Positions 58,684 through 64,000 of a DNA stretch of 64,000 nucleotides are shown piece after piece. Origin of the DNA: Saccharothrix syringae (lineage in GTDB: Bacteria > Actinomycetota > Actinomycetes > Mycobacteriales > Pseudonocardiaceae); contig NZ_CP034550.1 in NCBI RefSeq assembly GCF_009498035.1, forward strand, positions 8,308,001 to 8,372,000, given 5' to 3'. The first letter of the stretch is position 1, and every line of letters begins with the position of its first letter. The notes beneath the pieces were generated by a model. That model was not told the origin of the DNA, searched no databases, and saw only the letters and a program-made list of their open reading frames with translations. A program made the translations under genes and the position numbers.

Positions 58684-59649
58684 TCAGGGGAGGCGCTGCC
58701 CGAGGACCAGCGCCCCGGCCACGGCCAGCAGCCCCAGCACCGTGCCGAGCGCGACCCACGGCCGCGAGGCGTCGGTCTGCTTCTTCTCGTAGCCGATCTG
58801 CTCGCCGAGCGTGTCGTACACGCGCCGCAGCTCCTCGGCGCTGGCCGCCTTGAAGAACTCGCCGCCGGAGAGCTTGGCGATCTCCCGCATCGAGTCGTCG
58901 TCGACCGGGACCTCCTGGGAGCGACCCTCGATCTCGACCACGCCGTCCTCGGTGCCGAACGAGATGGTGGAGATCGGGATGCCGGCCTTCTTCGCGTCCT
59001 CGGCCGCGTCGAAGGCCCGGCGCGCGCCGACGGTCTCCTTGCCGTCGGTCATCAGCACCACCCGCGCGGGCGGCGGGCCGTCCGCGCCACCGACGACCTT
59101 GCCGAACGAGTCGATGGCCGCCAGCGCCGCCACGATCGCGTCACCGGTCGCGGTGGACTGGGCGAGCTTGAGCCCGTCGATGCTCTGGGTGACCGCGCCG
59201 CGGTCGGTGGTCGGCGCGACCAGCACGGTGGCCGACCCGGCGAAGGAGATCAGGCCCAGGTTGATGCCCGGGGTGAGGCCGTCGGCGAACGACTTGGCCG
59301 CCACCTGCGCCGCCTCCAGCCGGGACGGCTTGACGTCGGTGGCCTTCATCGACAGCGACGTGTCGACGACGAGCATCACGGTGGCCCGGTTGCGCGGCAC
59401 CTTCTGCTCGGCGGTCGGCCCGGCCAGCGCCACGGTCAGCAGGGTGAACGCCACCAGCAGCAGCGCCGCGGGCACGTGCCGCCACCAGCCCTGCCGCTTG
59501 GGCGCGACCTTCTCCAGCATCGGCAGGTTGGCGAACCGCAGCGTGCGCTTGCGCATCACCCGCTGCACGACCACGTAGAGGGCGGTCAGCGCCGCCACCG
59601 CGGCCAGCAGCAGGAACCACCACGGCGCGGTGAACCCCGACAGGCTCAT
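58684..59649 (-). CDS. BatA-like VWA membrane protein
   Basis: 321 aa from ATG 59649, sharing one base with the upstream stop. Membrane helices at about 8-29, 56-75 and near the C-terminus (ALGTVLGLLAVAGALVLG). The VWA domain has an intact MIDAS site: VVDTSLSMKATD, later Thr in TATGDAI and Asp in VVLMTDGKET. This is the membrane VWA partner in MoxR-DUF58-VWA operons (Rv1479-Rv1481 type). The system is thought to aid folding or maturation of envelope proteins; details are not known. Confidence 0.88.
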   Translation of the reverse strand: MSLSGFTAPWWFLLLAAVAALTALYVVVQRVMRKRTLRFANLPMLEKVAPKRQGWWRHVPAALLLVAFTLLTVALAGPTAEQKVPRNRATVMLVVDTSLSMKATDVKPSRLEAAQVAAKSFADGLTPGINLGLISFAGSATVLVAPTTDRGAVTQSIDGLKLAQSTATGDAIVAALAAIDSFGKVVGGADGPPPARVVLMTDGKETVGARRAFDAAEDAKKAGIPISTISFGTEDGVVEIEGRSQEVPVDDDSMREIAKLSGGEFFKAASAEELRRVYDTLGEQIGYEKKQTDASRPWVALGTVLGLLAVAGALVLGQRLP

Positions 59650-60595
59650 CAGGCCACCCCTCCCGACCAGCGGCGCTTGCGGGCCACGACGAAGCGCACG
59701 GTGTCGGCGATCCAGTCCGAGTCGGTGCGCAGCACCAGGTGCCCGGCGCCCGCCCGGCGCAGCCCGGCGGCGACCTCGGCGCGGTGCTCGGCCGCCGCGG
59801 CGGCGAACTCGCGGCGCAGCAGCGGCGAGGTGACCACCTCGCGCCGGCGGCCCGTCTCCGGGTCGGCCAGCACGACCGCGCCGATCTCGGGCAGGTCGAG
59901 GTCGCGCGGGTCGACCACCTCGATCGCGACCAGGTCGTGCCGCGCGGACAGCGCCCGCAGCGGGCGCTGCCACTCGGTGCCGCCGAGGAAGTCGGAGATC
60001 ACCACGACCAGGCCGCGGCGGCGCGGCGGGCGGCGCAGCTGCTCGACCACCTCGGCCAGCGAGCCGCGGGTGCCCTCGGGCGCGCGGGGCGTCTCGGCGA
60101 CCCGGCGGATCAGGCCGCGGGAGTGCGCCAGGCCGCCGCGGGCCGGGATGCGGACGAGCTGGTCGCCGGTCGACACCAGGGCGCCGATCCGGTTGCCGCC
60201 GCCGCGGGTCAGGTGGGCCACGGCGGCGGTCGCGGCGACCACCAGGTCGCGCTTCTCGCACGCGGCCGTGCCGAAGTCCAGGCTCGGCGACAGGTCGATC
60301 GCCAGCCACGTCTCCAGCTCGCGGTCGGCGACCGTCTCGCGGATGTGCGGCACGGTGGTGCGGGCGGTGACCGCCCAGTCCATCCGCCGCACGTCGTCAC
60401 CCGGCTGGTAGGGCCGCGCCTCGCCGGGCTCGGACCCCGGGCCGGGCACCAGGCCGAGGTGGTTGCCCTGGAGCAGGCCGTCGAGCCGGCGGCGGACCTC
60501 CAGTTCGAGCGTGCGCAGCGCCGCCTCCAGGCGACCGCCGTGCAGGGCGGGCGGCGCCCAGGCGGGACGGGTGTCGGGGGTCGCGGCAGGCTCGG

Positions 60596-60599
<4 letters not shown>
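59649..60599 (-). CDS. DUF58 protein of the MoxR operon
   Basis: 316 aa from GTG 60599 (GTGA overlap with moxR). The diagnostic DUF58 segment is ARPYQPGDDVRRMDWAVTAR at about residues 61-80, followed by a VWA-like fold with LAIDLSPSLDFG in which the MIDAS motif is partly conserved, and VVVISDFLGG. It is soluble. It is the adaptor between the MoxR ATPase and the membrane VWA protein. Confidence 0.9.
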
Positions 60600-61627
<1,028 letters not shown>

Positions 61628-61702
61628 AGGTCCTCCTCGACAGGGTTGTGCGGCTGGGTGCAAGTCTCCCCCCGGGCCGGTATGGACCATGTGAAGGGGT
61701 CA

Positions 61703-62338
61703 TCAGAGGTCTGCTGGTGTGTCGACGTCCCGCGCCTCACCCGGTTCCGCGGGCACGAGGACGGGGCGCAGCGGGTCGAGCACCGAGCGCACCGACGCGT
61801 CGCGCGGGTCCGCGGGCAGGGCGGCGCGCAGCCGGTCAGCGCGCCACGCGCCGGTCAGCCACTGCGGGCGGTCGCCCTCGTCCACGAGCACCGCGCCGGC
61901 CTCGGCCACCGCGGCCACCAGCCGGTCCACTGTGGAGCGGGTGAGGCCGGGCTGGTCCACCGCCAGCACGACCACGAGGTCGGTGCGCACGTGCCGCAGG
62001 CCCGCGGCGAGCCCGGCGACCGGTCCGCCGCCGGGCGGGTCCTCGCGCGCCCACCGCACGCGGGGCAGGCCCCCGCCCACCGAACCCACGCCCACCGGAC
62101 CCACGCCCGCCGAACCCACGCCCGCCGAACCCACGCCCACCGGACCCACGCCCGGCACGTCCCGCCGCGGCCCCACGACCACGGCCTCCGCCGCCCCGCC
62201 GACCGCGTCGAGCACGCGCTCCAGCAGGGTCCGCCCGTCCACCACGAGCAGCGCCTTGTCCACCCCGCCGAGCCTGCTGCCCCGCCCGCCCGCGAGCACC
62301 ACCGCGCTCCAAGCGGCCCGCGCCGCACCGTGCTCCAC
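61703..62338 (-). CDS. MobA-like nucleotidyltransferase with repeat-expanded loop
   Basis: 211 aa from GTG 62338. The N-terminus has AVVLAGGRGSRLGGVDKALL, the GTP-binding LAGGxGxRxGG...K signature of MobA, which attaches GMP to molybdopterin, followed by EDPPGGGPVAGLAAGLRHV and LAVDQPGLTRS. Between the first two motifs lies a Val/Gly/Ser/Pro pentapeptide repeat (GVGPVGVGSAGVGSAGVGPV) encoded by 15-bp tandem DNA repeats; relatives have a short loop here. The usual DxP motif reads DQPG. The fold and active residues look intact, so it is probably functional. Confidence 0.82.
   Translation of the reverse strand: MEHGAARAAWSAVVLAGGRGSRLGGVDKALLVVDGRTLLERVLDAVGGAAEAVVVGPRRDVPGVGPVGVGSAGVGSAGVGPVGVGSVGGGLPRVRWAREDPPGGGPVAGLAAGLRHVRTDLVVVLAVDQPGLTRSTVDRLVAAVAEAGAVLVDEGDRPQWLTGAWRADRLRAALPADPRDASVRSVLDPLRPVLVPAEPGEARDVDTPADL
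62078..62157. repeat. 15-bp tandem repeat inside the MobA-like gene
   Basis: About five copies of CCCACGCCCRCCGRA in register with the codons, giving the VGVGS/AGVGS pentapeptides on the minus strand. Copies differ at two positions only. Confidence 0.85.
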
Positions 62339-62347
62339 GCCCCCAGG

Positions 62348-63097
62348 CTAGGCGGGCTCGCCCACCGCGTCGTCCCCGGTGGCCAGCAGCACCCACAGCA
62401 GCACCGCCACCACCACGGCGCTGGTCACGAACACCGGGAAGACCAGGTCGAACACCGCCGTGCCGGTCGGCGCGGGCACCTCCGCGTCGAGCGCCACCCC
62501 GACCGCGGCCATGCCCGTGTAGTGCATCCCGGTCACCGCCACGCCCATGATCAGCCCGGCCGCGAGGCTGCCCGAGGGCGTGCGGACCGCCAGGGTGAAC
62601 CACAGCGCGGCCGTCGCGGCCACGATCGCGACCAGGCACGACGCCGCGACCAGCGCCGGGTCGTGGGAGATGGTGCCGCGGAACCGGACCGCCGACATGC
62701 CCAGGTAGTGCATGCCCGCCACGCCGAGCCCGGTCAGCACGCCCGCGAGCAGCAGCCGCGGCCGGGTGAACCGGAACAGCGCGACCAGCGACAGGCCGAG
62801 GCCGACCACGACGATCGCGACCACGGCGGACAGGGCGGTCAGCGGCGCGGAGTACCGGACGTTCGCACCCGGCACGTCGAAGCCGAGCATGGCGATGAAG
62901 TGCACCAGCCAGGTGCCGACGCCCCCGATGGCGAACGCGCCGGACGCGGTCCAGCGGACCTTGGCCGCGCGGTGGGGCTCGCCGCCGGCCCGCGCCATGC
63001 AGGCGAGTCCGATCAGCGAGCCCACCACGGCGACGACGTAGCCCATGACGAGGGTCGACAGGTCCCCGGAGAAGTGGTGCATGGTGTCGTGTTGCAC
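62348..63097 (-). CDS. MHYT-domain integral membrane sensor
   Basis: 249 aa from GTG 63097 (ATG 63082 also possible). Seven predicted membrane helices with the three MHYT-type repeats: WLVHFIAMLGFDVPG, GVAGMHYLGMSAVRFRG and GVAVTGMHYTGMAAVGV. The Met/His-rich motifs are proposed to bind copper and sense oxygen, CO or NO. In many bacteria this domain is fused to GGDEF domains. Here a GGDEF protein gene lies 97 nt upstream on the same strand, so the two probably work as a split sensor and cyclase. Confidence 0.92.
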   Translation of the reverse strand: MQHDTMHHFSGDLSTLVMGYVVAVVGSLIGLACMARAGGEPHRAAKVRWTASGAFAIGGVGTWLVHFIAMLGFDVPGANVRYSAPLTALSAVVAIVVVGLGLSLVALFRFTRPRLLLAGVLTGLGVAGMHYLGMSAVRFRGTISHDPALVAASCLVAIVAATAALWFTLAVRTPSGSLAAGLIMGVAVTGMHYTGMAAVGVALDAEVPAPTGTAVFDLVFPVFVTSAVVVAVLLWVLLATGDDAVGEPA

Positions 63098-63194
63098 CAG
63101 CAGTTCCTAACTACCCGTGACCGAAATCACCAGATCAGGGCAGCTCGGTCGCCATAGTTGAGACCTGTTCGCATTATTTCTCTACTCTGGGTGG

Positions 63195-64000
63195 TTATTG
63201 CACGACCTCCAGCTCCCCCCGGCCCACCGCCCGGCGCCCCACCACCCGGTTCCGGCCGGCGTCCTTGGCCTCCAGCACGGCGACGCTGGCCTCCTCCACC
63301 GCGTCGGTGACCGAGGCGCCCGGCACCACCTCCACGGCGCCGATCGACACCGTCACCACCCCGCCCGGGTTGCCGCGGTGCTCCAGCCCCAGCCGCTCCA
63401 CCGCCCGCCGGACCCGCTCGGCCAGCGCCAGCGCGCCGTCCAGCCGCGTGCCCGGCAGCAGCACGGTGAACTCCTCGCCGCCGTAGCGGTAGGTGCGGTC
63501 GCCGGTCCGCGCGGTGCGGCTGATGGCCTGCCCGACCTGGCGCAGCGTCTCGTGCCCGGCCAGGTAGCGGTAGATGGTGTTGTAGCTGTGGAAGCGGTCG
63601 ATGTCGACCAGCAGCAGGCTGTACGGCTCGCCCGACCGGTTGCGGCGGTGGTGCTCGGCGTCGAACGAGGCCGGGTTGGGCAGGCCGGTCCGCTGGTCGG
63701 TGGTCGCCGCCTCGGCCAGCGCCCGGTTCTCCGCGTGCAGCTCCTCCAGCCGCTCGGCGAGCCGGTCCACCTGGTGCTTGCGCGCCAGCGCCCAGTCCTC
63801 CAGGTCCTCCTGGTAGACCGCGACCGGGCCGACCGTCTTCGCCCGGTACATCGCCAGGTCGGCCTGGTGCAGCAGGTCCTCCGCGCTGTGCCCGGGCCGC
63901 ACGAACGTGATGCCCGCCGACACCGACACCCGGACCACGCCCGCCGCCGGCACCAGCGGCGCGCCGATCACGTCCAGGATGCGGTGCGCGGCCGCGACCG
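63195..64000 (-). CDS. tandem GGDEF diguanylate cyclase, C-terminal part (cut by window edge)
   Basis: The frame continues through the right edge, so the N-terminus is missing; 268 residues are visible. The first part (VAAAHRILDVIGAPLVP, SVSAGITFVRPGHSAEDLLH, ADLAMYRAK) is the second half of one GGDEF domain. A coiled coil of about 40 residues follows (LAERLEELHAENRALAEAAT). Then comes a complete GGDEF domain with LLVDIDRFHSYNT, active-site motif YGGEEF and an RTGD inhibitory site five residues before it. It should make cyclic di-GMP and be product-inhibited. Whether the first GGDEF domain is active cannot be seen. Confidence 0.88.
   Translation of the reverse strand, partial: VAAAHRILDVIGAPLVPAAGVVRVSVSAGITFVRPGHSAEDLLHQADLAMYRAKTVGPVAVYQEDLEDWALARKHQVDRLAERLEELHAENRALAEAATTDQRTGLPNPASFDAEHHRRNRSGEPYSLLLVDIDRFHSYNTIYRYLAGHETLRQVGQAISRTARTGDRTYRYGGEEFTVLLPGTRLDGALALAERVRRAVERLGLEHRGNPGGVVTVSIGAVEVVPGASVTDAVEEASVAVLEAKDAGRNRVVGRRAVGRGELEVVQ

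Overview
The window is about 70% or more G+C by eye, with near-universal G/C at third codon positions, many GTG starts, GTGA/ATGA stop-start overlaps, Thr-linked CBM2 cellulases, an mce operon, and an InhA/FabG/coproporphyrin ferrochelatase cluster. This points to an actinomycete, most likely of the order Pseudonocardiales (Saccharothrix/Actinosynnema/Lentzea-like). The genus is an inference from gene content, not a sequence match.

Layout. 1-2209: a MoxR/ChlI ATPase and the start of its VWA partner. 2756-4704: a CoiA-like nuclease-family gene followed by a decayed tandem copy. 4714-5556: an aminoglycoside-type phosphotransferase. 5646-7469: a secreted GH6 cellobiohydrolase behind two CebR boxes. 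7900-11923: a tight minus-strand cluster fabG-inhA-cpfC-YcxB-like-hypothetical. 12484-15129: a GlcD/GlpC-type FAD/Fe-S oxidoreductase. 15132-15767: two arrays of an exact-period 22-bp repeat around a macro-domain relic. 15774-19203: TetR/NmrA-like pair, CutA, amidase. 19656-32643: an eight-gene minus-strand operon (GH3, LacI, GH31, ABC binding protein and two permeases, GH42, GH95) that reads as a fucosylated, galactosylated xyloglucan-oligosaccharide import and degradation system. 32910-43208: secreted cellulases GH48, GH9, GH3-CBM2 and GH6-CBM2, with TGGGAGCGCTCCCA (CebR) boxes upstream of all but GH48. 43289-43929: a small LRV-like gene and a YchJ-like gene. 43939-44223: a third 22-bp array. 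44221-50616: six mce genes with no yrbE permease genes next to them. 50854-55478: a PucR-type regulator, secreted, sortase-type and lipoprotein genes and a GAF-ANTAR protein, tied to the mce operon by a palindrome TTTGTCA-N6-TGACAAA present at three intergenic sites. 55529-58638: response regulator, histidine kinase and TAXI binding protein in one operon. 58684-61627: MoxR-DUF58-VWA operon. 61703-64000: MobA-like protein, MHYT membrane protein and a tandem GGDEF diguanylate cyclase cut by the window edge.

How it fits together. The secreted GH6, GH9, GH48 and GH3 enzymes would break cellulose outside the cell, with cellobiose relieving a CebR-type repressor encoded elsewhere. The xyloglucan operon would take up side-chain-decorated oligosaccharides and strip Fuc, Gal, Xyl and Glc inside, under its own LacI repressor, whose probable operator TCGAA-N4-TTCGA occurs three times. 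The ABC importer lacks an ATPase gene, as is usual for actinomycetes that share one MsiK ATPase. The mce block looks like a lipid-handling envelope regulon. In Mycobacterium tuberculosis the MoxR-DUF58-VWA genes sit directly upstream of fabG1-inhA-hemZ. Here the same genes keep their orientation but are separated by about 46.8 kb of accessory genes (11924-58683).

No tRNA, rRNA, intact transposase, integrase or CRISPR array was seen.
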